A stretch of DNA of 49,938 nt from Deltaproteobacteria bacterium (GTDB lineage Bacteria > Desulfobacterota > DSM-4660 > Desulfatiglandales > Desulfatiglandaceae). Positions 1 through 7,818 of the stretch are shown here, piece after piece. The translations under genes and the position numbers were made by a program. Numbering within the stretch: position 1 is the stretch's first letter; each line of letters starts with the position of its first letter. Below the pieces are notes generated by a model. That model saw nothing but the letters and a program-made list of their open reading frames with translations, was not told the DNA's origin and searched no databases. The stretch is taken from positions 1-49,938 of the forward strand of contig JAOZOW010000002.1 of the NCBI GenBank assembly GCA_029933075.1, given 5' to 3'.

Positions 1-68
1 TGGCAGGGGAGATCATTTTGGCCAAATTTAAACTTGAAAATTAAATATGGCTATGATAAAGATCTTTC

Positions 69-1298
69 ATGTTCCCCAGAGTTTTAGAAGGCGCTATCAA
101 AAAGGCCATGAAGACTTTTCCTGCTGTCCTGGTCACGGGGCCAAGGCAGTCGGGGAAAACCACGCTTCTATTCGAGAGATTTTCAAAATCCCATCATTTT
201 GTCTCTCTTGAAAACCCCGATGTCAGGGCAAGGGTTCTTGAAGACCCTGTAGGCTTTCTGAAAGCCAACCCTCCCCCTTTAATACTGGATGAGATCCAAT
301 ATACCCCCGAGTTGCTTCACTACATGAAATCGGCCATTGACAGTAACCGAAAGCCCGGGCAGTGGCTTCTGTCAGGTTCCCAGAGCTTTGCCTTGATGCA
401 GGGGGTCAGCCAGTCCCTTTCAGGAAGGATTGCCGTGCTTACTTTGCTGCCCTTCTCGATTGCCGAAAGTCAGAAGAGGGGGAACAAACGCACAGAAATA
501 GATGAGGTTTTGCAAAATGCATTCTATGGAAAGAGGGAAAAAAAGAAAAATAAACCTCTTTCACTGGATGACTGGCTCCTGCGAGGAGCATACCCCGAGA
601 TAAGGGTGAACCGTGAAGTGGACAGGCAACTCTGGATAGCGAGTTATGTTCAGACCTACCTGGAAAGGGATGTGCGGCAGGTTATGAATGTAGGCGATCT
701 CAATTCATTTAATCGGTTCTTGCGGCTGTGTGCCGCCAGAACCGGTCAAATCCTGAATATGTCGGATTTGGGAAGGGATGCGGGCGTGAGCGTGCCCACG
801 GTGAAAAAATGGTTGAGCATTCTTGAAGCCAGTTACCAGATATACCTCCTGCCCCCACATTTCAATAATTTCGGCAAACGAATCATTAAGAGTCCGAAAC
901 TGTATTTTCTTGATACCGGGATTGCGACGTTTCTCCTCGGACTGCATGGCCGTGACCCCCTGATGCAGGGTCCCATGCGGGGGCCGATTTTTGAGACCAT
1001 GGTGGTTGCGGAATGGGTCAAGGCTTTTTGCAACAGGGGAGAACGGCCGGAGTTGTATTACTGGCGTTCAAAGGCAGGACTTGAGATCGACCTCATTATT
1101 GACCGAAATAGCAGGCTTTATCCCATAGAAATAAAAGCGACATCGACCATCATGCCCGGGCATACGGAAAATTTGAGCAAGTGGATGAAACTGGCAGGAG
1201 AGATTGCAGCCAGGGGGCTTATTATCGCAGACATAACGGAACCCATCGAGACCAAAGGGGTGCGGGTGGTGTCCTGGGATACGGTGCAGGGCATGTGA
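69..1298 (+). CDS. AAA+ ATPase with DUF4143-type C-terminal domain
   Basis: A 409-residue P-loop ATPase of the large bacterial/archaeal 'ATP-binding protein, DUF4143' family. Walker A is GPRQSGKT at residues 24-31, Walker B is LILDE at 71-75, and SGSQSF at 102-107 is a sensor-like strand. The C-terminal third holds the DUF4143 region (YFLDTGIATFLLGL) and a PD-(D/E)XK-like core (EIDLII followed by PIEIK near the end), as is usual for the family. The biological role of these ATPases is not settled; DNA- or stress-related functions have been suggested. The length is normal and no truncation is visible. The ATG has only a weak ribosome-binding site and is the first in-frame start seen. No functional partner is adjacent; the next gene lies about 230 bases downstream behind a 43-bp repeat. 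Family call firm, function unknown. Confidence 0.88.
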   Translation: MFPRVLEGAIKKAMKTFPAVLVTGPRQSGKTTLLFERFSKSHHFVSLENPDVRARVLEDPVGFLKANPPPLILDEIQYTPELLHYMKSAIDSNRKPGQWLLSGSQSFALMQGVSQSLSGRIAVLTLLPFSIAESQKRGNKRTEIDEVLQNAFYGKREKKKNKPLSLDDWLLRGAYPEIRVNREVDRQLWIASYVQTYLERDVRQVMNVGDLNSFNRFLRLCAARTGQILNMSDLGRDAGVSVPTVKKWLSILEASYQIYLLPPHFNNFGKRIIKSPKLYFLDTGIATFLLGLHGRDPLMQGPMRGPIFETMVVAEWVKAFCNRGERPELYYWRSKAGLEIDLIIDRNSRLYPIEIKATSTIMPGHTENLSKWMKLAGEIAARGLIIADITEPIETKGVRVVSWDTVQGM

Positions 1299-1345
1299 TG
1301 GCCTGATGGAGGAAGTTTTGTTTGCGACCCATAAGGATGGGGTAC

Positions 1346-1388
1346 CGGGGTCAAATCTCTGATCTTGACAAATGAAGGAGCTGTTCGC
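1346..1388 (+). repeat. 43-bp dispersed repeat, copy 1
   Basis: This intergenic stretch aligns without gaps to 3872-3914, with 35 of 43 positions identical by hand count. Both copies share the cores TTGACAAATGAAG and TGTTCGC and begin with CGGGG. Each lies in the gap before a gene: here about 145 bases before the metallophosphoesterase start. It contains a TTGACA but no well-spaced -10 element, so I do not call it a promoter. It could be a remnant of a transposon flank or a genome-wide intergenic repeat; only two copies are visible here. Confidence 0.7.
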
Positions 1389-1532
1389 TTAGAGGGAAAT
1401 GTGGGCGGTGTGATAGCCGCATTCTGAGAAAGAAGGGGTTCAAGGAAGCAGGAGTGCCTGATCCGACTGACTATGCCGAAAAGTAAAAATCCGGGCCCGG
1501 AGGGCTCGGATCTTTACCAAGGGAGTTTTAAG

Positions 1533-2978
1533 ATGTTGGTGGCGATTAGTGATATCCATTTTGTAGACGGCACCGCAGGGGAGCACAACCTTCCGTTCGG
1601 CGCCTTCAACAGCGTATTTCTGTCGGATATTTCCGCGTTGGCCTCAGCAAAGGATGCCAAGGAGGTCAAAGTTCTCCTTCTGGGAGATATTGTAGATCTG
1701 ATACGCAGCACCAAGTGGTTCGAGGTAAACCTCGAGGACCGTCCGTGGGGTGAAAGGGGCCTGAGCGATATCCCGGTGCCGCGAAAGGGGAGTGTTACGG
1801 AAAAGCTATGCCTCAAGATCCTGGGACGAGCTTCCCAAAATAGCCTGGGAAGAGAGGAGCCGCCGGGCTCTCTGCCTAAGAACACCGTTCTTCACAAGAA
1901 CTGGAAGACATTCAAATTGTTCAGGGAACTGCAAAGCCATCTGTCGGAGAGGTGCGGGAGGGAGATCCCGGTGGAAATAGTTTACATTCCAGGGAATCAC
2001 GACAGGCTTTGCAACCTTTATCCTTCGGTGCGGGATGCCATCAGACAGGTCCTCGGGATCTCGGTAATAGAGGATACCGTTGATGGAGATCCGGGGGGTC
2101 AGTGGTGGTATAGATCCGATTATTTGGATGAGACGCACGGAGTATATGCCCGGCATGGTCATCAGTACGACCTGTGGAATTTTGGGGGCGGCAACGACCA
2201 TACAAGACAAGGCCACCTGCAGACGCCTGTGGGCGATGTTTTCACGACCGAATTCGCGGTGAAAATACCCTGGATGCTTGATACATTAAAAGGGGAATAC
2301 CCCGAGATTTCCAAAGAGATAAAGAGAATGGCGGAGAGTGCCAAGGATATTGACAACGTACGACCGCTCGGCAGCGTTATGGAATGGCTCTATTACCGAC
2401 TCAGGAAAGAGAATCAGGGCAAGGTCAGGGATGCCTTCAATGATGCGTTTGACAGGGTCGTAAAAGGTCTGCTGGACATTCCATTGATACAGCAGTGGAG
2501 GTGCCCGGACACCTATGTTGACGATGCCTTGAGGCTCGCTGCCAATCGGTGGCTCAGCTGGCTTCCCAAAGGGATTGTGGATCTGCTCGACGCAGAGGAC
2601 CTTCTTCCCCTGGTGATGGGGAGAACCGGAGATCCCGCCGATCCTGATAAAGACGTATACACACAGGCGGCATATAAGGAACGTATCTGGAGGGAAAACC
2701 CAGGGATACGATTCATACTCTACGGGCACACACATGCTCCCCTGCAACGACCGCTTGACGGCGGGGACGAACGCGAGGTCTTCTACATCAACACCGGTAC
2801 CTGGAGGGATCGCATTTACAGGACGGTGGGTATGGACAAGGCACATGACTTTGTTGAGTTGAAACAAATGACCTATACGATGATCTTCAGGAAGGACGAG
2901 GATACAAAAGGGAAAAAAGAGGGAACTCTAAGTTTCGATATCTGGACAGGCACCAAAAAGAAACACTATGAGACGTGA
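1533..2978 (+). CDS. calcineurin-like metallophosphoesterase
   Basis: A 481-residue predicted cytoplasmic metallophosphoesterase. The dinuclear-metal motifs are in order: SDIH at residues 6-9, LLGDIVDL, IPGNHDR, a central ARHGHQYD and a C-terminal YGHTHAP. These match the D-x-H, GD, GNHD and GHxH blocks of the superfamily. The substrate (nucleotide, phospholipid or phosphoprotein) cannot be told from sequence. It is longer than simple family members because of a helical insertion between the GNHD and GHTH blocks. I chose the ATG at 1533 because GGGAG lies seven bases upstream and the protein then starts directly on the first strand; an in-frame ATG at 1473 would add 20 low-complexity residues. 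A decayed copy of its 3' part lies at 5736-5852. No signal peptide is visible. Confidence 0.88.
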   Translation: MLVAISDIHFVDGTAGEHNLPFGAFNSVFLSDISALASAKDAKEVKVLLLGDIVDLIRSTKWFEVNLEDRPWGERGLSDIPVPRKGSVTEKLCLKILGRASQNSLGREEPPGSLPKNTVLHKNWKTFKLFRELQSHLSERCGREIPVEIVYIPGNHDRLCNLYPSVRDAIRQVLGISVIEDTVDGDPGGQWWYRSDYLDETHGVYARHGHQYDLWNFGGGNDHTRQGHLQTPVGDVFTTEFAVKIPWMLDTLKGEYPEISKEIKRMAESAKDIDNVRPLGSVMEWLYYRLRKENQGKVRDAFNDAFDRVVKGLLDIPLIQQWRCPDTYVDDALRLAANRWLSWLPKGIVDLLDAEDLLPLVMGRTGDPADPDKDVYTQAAYKERIWRENPGIRFILYGHTHAPLQRPLDGGDEREVFYINTGTWRDRIYRTVGMDKAHDFVELKQMTYTMIFRKDEDTKGKKEGTLSFDIWTGTKKKHYET

Positions 2979-3313
2979 GGCGGGATGTAAGCAGTTTCCA
3001 TCCATAAATGGCTCTTTTTCACAATCTCGGCGTCAATCTGCGGGATCACTTGCCTGCCTGTGCGTTGCACGCAGACAGGTGCGGCGTACTATAAAGACCG
3101 CTGTGATTGCATCACATCCCGGGGGAACTGTTCGCGCATAGGTGGATTGCTGGATAAAAACGCCAAGAGTCCCATAGACAACTGCTATTGCCTGGGCACC
3201 TCCGTTATTCCACAGCCATGGGGATTGCCTCCCACTCTTACGGTGGTGGCCATGGGAAAGCGTCTGGCAAAGCATCTTACCGGAAGATGAACAAGGAACG
3301 GGGGGGGTGGAGC
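2979..3313. other. 335-base gap without a convincing gene
   Basis: No reading frame here has a plausible start, ribosome-binding site and protein-like composition. A GC-rich imperfect inverted repeat lies at about 3057-3079 (CCTGTGCG paired with CGC-AG-ACAGG, two-base bulge). A short CCAT/ATGG stem followed by CTTTTT near 3004-3023 could act as a weak terminator after the metallophosphoesterase gene. The gap may be decayed sequence, but no parent gene is recognisable. Confidence 0.4.
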
Positions 3314-3796
3314 ATGATTCAAAAGTTCTCTAAAGATTACCTGAAGGCACTTCAAAAAATATTCGGCCCTACCGGCGGTATCATTGTCGGCTGTCTGATC
3401 CTGTCTCTCGCGGTGCTGTTCCTCTCAGAGCAGTTTTTTCTCAGGGGAAAGCTCATCGCACAGGGATACGTGGGAATCAACGACAGAAACGACCACCTCG
3501 TCATCAGGGTGAGACGGCCCGGGGTAAAACACCTGGTGGATTTTTACACCAGAAGGAAGAGCAACCTGAGTGTCCGATTGACGGACCCGGAGGGCAAAGA
3601 GATTTACAGTCAGGCAGAGTTACGCAAGCATAAAGGGGGGAGATCGTTTCACTTCACCCCGACGAGAAAAGGGGCCTATCGTCTTTACGTCAACCCTGGA
3701 GCAACTTCTTTCGTGCAATCAGGCAGCGCGCAGGTGAGGGTTTACGAAAATGATCGGCGGATCATTTCACCTCTGCTTGGAAGACTGACCATCTAA
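3314..3796 (+). CDS. small membrane-anchored protein, function unknown
   Basis: I do not recognise this 160-residue protein. One hydrophobic segment at about residues 18-40 (GGIIVGCLILSLAVLFLSEQ) probably anchors it in the inner membrane. The remaining ~115 residues are basic and beta-rich, with alternating stretches such as DHLVIRVRRPGVKHLVDFY and a late GAYRLYVNPG, which suggests an extracytoplasmic beta-sandwich loosely like pre-peptidase C-terminal domains. The ATG at 3314 directly follows a G-rich Shine-Dalgarno stretch; an in-frame ATG at 3188 would add 42 unlikely residues. It stands alone between the metallophosphoesterase and the histidine kinase, with gaps of over 300 bases on each side, so context gives no role. 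Confidence 0.6.
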   Translation: MIQKFSKDYLKALQKIFGPTGGIIVGCLILSLAVLFLSEQFFLRGKLIAQGYVGINDRNDHLVIRVRRPGVKHLVDFYTRRKSNLSVRLTDPEGKEIYSQAELRKHKGGRSFHFTPTRKGAYRLYVNPGATSFVQSGSAQVRVYENDRRIISPLLGRLTI

Positions 3797-3871
3797 TGGG
3801 AGATACGATCTCAGGAAAGGAGCGGGTAGCTCATAGTGCTCTCCCAGTGAGTGCCGGGTAATATGGGAGTT

Positions 3872-3914
3872 CGGGGCGAAATTTTTGATTTTGACAAATG
3901 AAGCGGTTGTTCGC
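3872..3914 (+). repeat. 43-bp dispersed repeat, copy 2
   Basis: Second copy of the element at 1346-1388, gap-free, with eight mismatches over 43 bases. It lies about 270 bases before the histidine kinase start. A weaker resemblance may continue downstream (GAGGGGCTTGAAGAAG here against AAGGGGTTCAAGGAAG near 1434), suggesting the duplicated unit was once longer. Confidence 0.7.
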
Positions 3915-4012
3915 CTGCACTCACTATATTATTGAGAGGAGGGCATCAGGCCATAAGGAGAGGGGCTTGAAGAAGACATAAAATGAGGGGAAATAGTCGA
4001 TCAGCCGTTTGC

Positions 4013-4041
4013 TTGACAAATCGATAGAATTATGTCATAGA
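4013..4041 (+). promoter_or_regulatory. possible sigma-70 promoter of the histidine kinase gene
   Basis: A perfect -35 TTGACA at 4013-4018 is followed after 17 bases by CATAGA at 4036-4041, a poor -10. If used it would give a leader of about 140 bases before the ATG at 4186. The spacing is ideal but the -10 match is weak. Confidence 0.35.
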
Positions 4042-4069
4042 ACCTTTCGGATTCACTTCAAAAAACAAC

Positions 4070-4094
4070 CCCCCGGCCGTCCGGCCAGAGGGGG
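4070..4094 (+). promoter_or_regulatory. GC-rich leader hairpin upstream of the histidine kinase gene
   Basis: CCCCC at 4070-4074 can pair with GGGGG at 4090-4094, enclosing GGCC-GTCC-GGCC (4-bp stem, 4-base loop). The structure should be stable and sits about 90 bases before the start codon. There is no following T-run, so it is not a standard terminator. A regulatory role is inference. Confidence 0.35.
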
Positions 4095-4185
4095 CCTCAA
4101 ATATGCCACACAATTCGTCCTTCCTCAGGAAGGGGGAGGGAGATGTTTTTCGACGCCCCTGAATCTTTTCCCGAAAGGCGACATT

Positions 4186-5700
4186 ATGGCCGCACTCACC
4201 CGTGAATACATCGAGGAAAGGAGCATCGGCCGCCGGAATGAGGACCGTCTGGTTCGTGATCGCATCCGCAAGTACGACCAGATTTTCAAGGTTGGCCAGA
4301 TAATCACTTCGGAGGTAAACTTGGACACCCTGTTCGAGGTGATCATGACTGAGACCAACCAGATTTTGGGGACAAGACGGAGCACGGTCTTCCTGCATGA
4401 CAAGAGGACCGGAGAACTTTGGTCCCTGGTAGCTACCGGCATGAAGAGAAACGAAATCCGCATCCCGGACAGTTATGGCGTGGCCGGCTGGGTGTTTACA
4501 CACATTAAACCCTTAATGATCAACGATGCTTACAATGATCCCCGATTCTATTCCGAGATCGATAAAAAATCGGGCTTCCGGACCCGGAATATCTTCTGCG
4601 TCCCTCTCCTGAACCGGCAGGGAGAATGTATCGGTGCGCTCCAGGCCCTTAACAAGGTTACGGGCCGGTTCACGGAACGGGATCGGGATCTGCTCACCTC
4701 CATTTCCTGCTATGTGGCCATTGCCCTTGAAAACGCGAAGCTCTATGAAGAACTTAAGGCCCTGGACAGAGCCCGGGAACGAGTAATTAACCACCTGTCA
4801 CACGAACTTAAGACCCCTATTGCCATCATTTCCGCCGCGCTGGGCAGGGTCTCCAGGGAAGTCCGGAAGGAAAATGTGAGCAAGCTCGAAAGGGCTGTAG
4901 AGAGATGCGATCGCAATCTCCACCGCCTAATGGATCTGCAGGAAAAGATCGACGACATCCTGAACCGCAAGCCGGTGGAAGAAGGGGAAAAAATCATCCG
5001 CATCATCCAAGATGCCGCCGATTTCGCGGAAGAAGCGGGAGAGGAGGGAATGGACAGGGAAAGTATAGGACGCATTGTTCGCCGCATCTACTCCCTGTTC
5101 AACACCGGTGACATCCGCATGGAAGAGATCCTGCTCGACAGGTTTCTCCACGATCTCTGCGATGAGATCCAGTCCGCCATGGGCGCCCGCGAGATGGAGA
5201 TCGTCCGGGATTTCGACGAGGGGACCCATCTGCGCATGGACAGACGGGTCCTTACAAAGGTCTGCGGTGGACTGCTCAGGAATGCCGTGGAAAACACACC
5301 GGACGAAGGTAGAATTTCCGTGACCGCCAAATCGGATACGGAGGACATCTGCATCACTTTTCAGGATTTCGGAGTCGGGATCACGCCCGAAAACCAGGAG
5401 ATGATTTTCGGCGGATTTTTCCACACCCAGAATACGGAGGCCTATTCATCCGGGAGGCCTTACGGATTCAATGCGGGGGGATCCGGTGCCGATTTGTTGA
5501 GAGCAAAGTGTTTTTCCGAACGGTTCGGGTTCACCATTTCCTTTGAGAGTTCCCGATGCCAATTCCTTCCAGAGGATTCCGACCCCTGTCCCGGCAGAAT
5601 TTCCGCCTGTACATTCATCAAAGACCGGGCAGGGTGTTTCTCATCGGGCGGAAGTGTTTTCCGCCTCACCTTTCCAAAAAACGGCTCATCCGTATATTAA
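4186..5700 (+). CDS. soluble GAF-domain sensor histidine kinase
   Basis: A 504-residue two-component sensor kinase with no transmembrane segment. An N-terminal GAF domain at about residues 30-175 (VNLDTLFEVIMTETNQILG to ALENAKLYEEL) should bind a small ligand or sense a cytoplasmic signal. The phosphoacceptor is His206 in SHELKTP. The ATPase has an N box (RNAVENTPDEG, Asn366/Asn370) and a G1 box (DFGVGI, from Asp394). About 110 acidic helical residues separate the H box region from the ATPase core, and the C-terminal part after G1 is cysteine-bearing and unusual. No response regulator gene is adjacent, so it is an orphan kinase here. I chose ATG 4186, which precedes the conserved region; a TTG at 4009 would add 59 residues of poor composition. 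Confidence 0.9.
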   Translation: MAALTREYIEERSIGRRNEDRLVRDRIRKYDQIFKVGQIITSEVNLDTLFEVIMTETNQILGTRRSTVFLHDKRTGELWSLVATGMKRNEIRIPDSYGVAGWVFTHIKPLMINDAYNDPRFYSEIDKKSGFRTRNIFCVPLLNRQGECIGALQALNKVTGRFTERDRDLLTSISCYVAIALENAKLYEELKALDRARERVINHLSHELKTPIAIISAALGRVSREVRKENVSKLERAVERCDRNLHRLMDLQEKIDDILNRKPVEEGEKIIRIIQDAADFAEEAGEEGMDRESIGRIVRRIYSLFNTGDIRMEEILLDRFLHDLCDEIQSAMGAREMEIVRDFDEGTHLRMDRRVLTKVCGGLLRNAVENTPDEGRISVTAKSDTEDICITFQDFGVGITPENQEMIFGGFFHTQNTEAYSSGRPYGFNAGGSGADLLRAKCFSERFGFTISFESSRCQFLPEDSDPCPGRISACTFIKDRAGCFSSGGSVFRLTFPKNGSSVY

Positions 5701-5710
5701 GTGCCCGGTC

Positions 5711-5725
5711 CCCCCGCAAAGGGGG
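5711..5725 (+). terminator. short GC hairpin after the histidine kinase gene
   Basis: CCCCC-GCAAA-GGGGG lies 11 bases after the stop codon. The stem is strong but short, and only TGTT follows rather than a T-run, so termination activity is uncertain. Confidence 0.3.
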
Positions 5726-5735
5726 TGTTGCGGAC

Positions 5736-5852
5736 CGCATACATGGGATGTATCCGGAGGGAAAACCCAGGGGTACGATTCATACTCTACGGCCACACAC
5801 ATCCCTCCCTGCAACCATCGCTTGACACCGGGGATGAACGCGGGATGCCTTC
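5736..5852 (+). pseudogene. decayed fragment of a metallophosphoesterase gene
   Basis: This segment is a partial copy of the 3' part of the metallophosphoesterase gene at 1533-2978. Positions 5758-5845 align without gaps to 2691-2778 (constant offset 3067), with 76 of 88 bases identical by hand count; weaker similarity extends some 20 bases upstream. In frame it still encodes ENPGVRFILYGHTHPSLQ, which includes the GHTH metal-binding motif, and then diverges just after the conserved Asp-Glu-Arg. There is no start, no N-terminal catalytic part and no normal C-terminus, so it is a remnant. It sits between the histidine kinase and the convergent ATPase gene. Confidence 0.8.
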
Positions 5853-5875
5853 GATTATTTCGAATGACGTGGAAC

Positions 5876-7639
5876 CTAATTGGACCGGGGAGGCTTGAAA
5901 CTCACCGCGCGGAGACGGTTTATGGCCGCGGCTATCTCCAGGGTACGAGGCCGGGCAAAGCTTCCGGGGTGTCTTTCGGGTCTGTGGAACGGATCCAGGA
6001 GGTCGAGGCCGTTTTCGTCCAGGAAAGATTCCACTTTCTCCAGCACCTGTTTTAAAGGAGCATCGCCATCCATGAAACGGGTGGCCGCCAGGTGGATGGC
6101 AAGGCCCGTGGCCCGGGTCTGGCTGAAGTCCACCAACTGCTCCACCCCCCTGAGGTCGATCATATCGGTTCCATACAGGATTTGGTCGAGGGCCTTTGCA
6201 TCGATCTTCACTGCCTTTTTGCCCCGGGATGGATCAAAGCTGGCAGCAATAGGGGCCCTGGCCAGCCTCCATCGGTCGTGGAGGCTCGTCTCCCGGCGCC
6301 TCTTCGTGGTATGGGCTTTTGCTACTCTCCTGGCCTGGTCAGTAACATCCTCGGGTAAATATTCGCGCAACATAATAACCGTGTCGGCCACATCAAAGTA
6401 ATCCCCGCATCCCCCCATCACCAAGACGGTAGAGACGCCGAAATTCTCATAGATTTCATGCACCCGGTCAATAAAGGGTGTAATGGGCTCGAATTGCTTG
6501 TGTACAAGCTCCTGCATCCGGGCGTCTCTCACCATGAAATTGGTGGCGGAGGTGTCCTCATCAAGCAGGAGGAGATCCGTTCCCATCTCCAATGCCTCGA
6601 TGATATTCGCCGCCTGACTGGTGCTGCCACTTGCATTGTCCGTACAAAAGGCTGTGGTGTCCAGCCCCCGGGGCAGGTTGCTGATAAATGGACTGATGTC
6701 CACCTGTTCGATACGCCTGCCATCCTCCGCGCGGATCTTCACCGCCCTGGGGCAGGTGACCACATACTCGCGTCCATCCCCGGGGATGTGGGGGTAGACC
6801 CCCCTCTCCAATGCCTGGAGAAGTGTGGACTTACCGTGATAACCTCCTCCCACGATGAGTGTGACGCCCATAGGGATGCCCATACCGCTGAGTTCCGTTC
6901 CTGGAGACTCAGCGCCAGGCAGAGGGTTGGGGAGCTCGATTGTCACCCTCAGAGAGGACGGCCCCTTGAACAGGATCGCCCTGTCCCTTGACAGGGGCCG
7001 CTGGCTGTTGCCCCTCTCTCTTGGGAGCAGGGCGCCGTCTGCCACGAAAGCCACGAGATTAAGTTCCTCCAACCGGCCCCGTATGTATTCCTGATTCTCC
7101 ACGCACTCCACGAATTCCCTTGCCCTTTTCTGTGGATAGTTTCGCCACAAAAGCCCCTTTTCAACCACTGCCGGCAGACGCTCGCACAGCATCGCCTCTG
7201 CCTGGCGCCCGAGAATTCTCCTGCCAGCAGCCGGCAGGCCACCATAGATCCGTGCTTCCACCCAGTCAGAGGTCACCTTGCTCGCCGTCCTCTCCAGGAC
7301 TTCCTGCCCCCCTGCATCGATGGAGAGCAAACCACTCTTTCCGCTCCCCTGTCCGCTGCGCCCCATCCTCCCAATGGCCTGATGCACCTGACGGGTGATG
7401 AAGTCCTCGAGGGCAATACGACGCACTCTGTTTTTGTAAAGATCCGGTGGAAACTGGGCTCGTTTCATGGATACCCGCAAACGCAACCTTGACGGCGAGG
7501 CAAAGGGATCGCCCTGCACATGGTCCACGTAGAGGGAAAAGGGACCAAAATCATAAGCCCCCTGAATGTCCTTGTATGCCTTGTAGCCTTTTCCGTCGAT
7601 CCGGGAAAGGAGCCTCCTTAAATCTTCGCTCGTAAGCAT
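5876..7639 (-). CDS. ABC-class P-loop ATPase (COG3044/ABC_ATPase family)
   Basis: A 587-residue member of the 'predicted ATPase of the ABC class' family, whose usual length is about 560-590. The N-terminal half (YKDIQGAYDFGPFSLYVDHV) is the family-specific region. The ATPase core has Walker A GGGYHGKST at residues 264-272, a signature-like SGSTSQA at 337-343 and Walker B LLLLDED at 356-362 followed by TSATNFMVRD. There are no membrane segments and no permease partner, so it is not a transporter component. A role in RNA or nucleic-acid handling has been considered for the family but I know of no settled function. It stands alone, divergent from the CPBP-like gene across about 180 bases. The ATG at 7639 is in register with the family start. 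Confidence 0.9.
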   Translation of the reverse strand: MLTSEDLRRLLSRIDGKGYKAYKDIQGAYDFGPFSLYVDHVQGDPFASPSRLRLRVSMKRAQFPPDLYKNRVRRIALEDFITRQVHQAIGRMGRSGQGSGKSGLLSIDAGGQEVLERTASKVTSDWVEARIYGGLPAAGRRILGRQAEAMLCERLPAVVEKGLLWRNYPQKRAREFVECVENQEYIRGRLEELNLVAFVADGALLPRERGNSQRPLSRDRAILFKGPSSLRVTIELPNPLPGAESPGTELSGMGIPMGVTLIVGGGYHGKSTLLQALERGVYPHIPGDGREYVVTCPRAVKIRAEDGRRIEQVDISPFISNLPRGLDTTAFCTDNASGSTSQAANIIEALEMGTDLLLLDEDTSATNFMVRDARMQELVHKQFEPITPFIDRVHEIYENFGVSTVLVMGGCGDYFDVADTVIMLREYLPEDVTDQARRVAKAHTTKRRRETSLHDRWRLARAPIAASFDPSRGKKAVKIDAKALDQILYGTDMIDLRGVEQLVDFSQTRATGLAIHLAATRFMDGDAPLKQVLEKVESFLDENGLDLLDPFHRPERHPGSFARPRTLEIAAAINRLRAVSFKPPRSN

Positions 7640-7818
7640 GGTCTGTCAGCCTCGTTGATGTAGTCTGCCTTTTTTCTAATGATAATACGGGTATGCCCTG
7701 ATGGCATCAAGTAAAAGAATGCATGTGCCTTCTCCTGATCCTTGAACAAATGAAATATCCATGAGAAAATAAGCTATATGGCTGGATTCCGACAACTTGC
7801 GATCTCTTGGGCAGGGGC

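Noticed and set aside
1364-1390. TTGACA inside the 43-bp repeat as a promoter
   Set aside because: No acceptable -10 box lies 16-18 bases downstream in either copy.
3057-3079. Inverted repeat as part of a CRISPR-like or REP array
   Set aside because: Only one copy is present, the stem has a bulge and there are no regular spacers.
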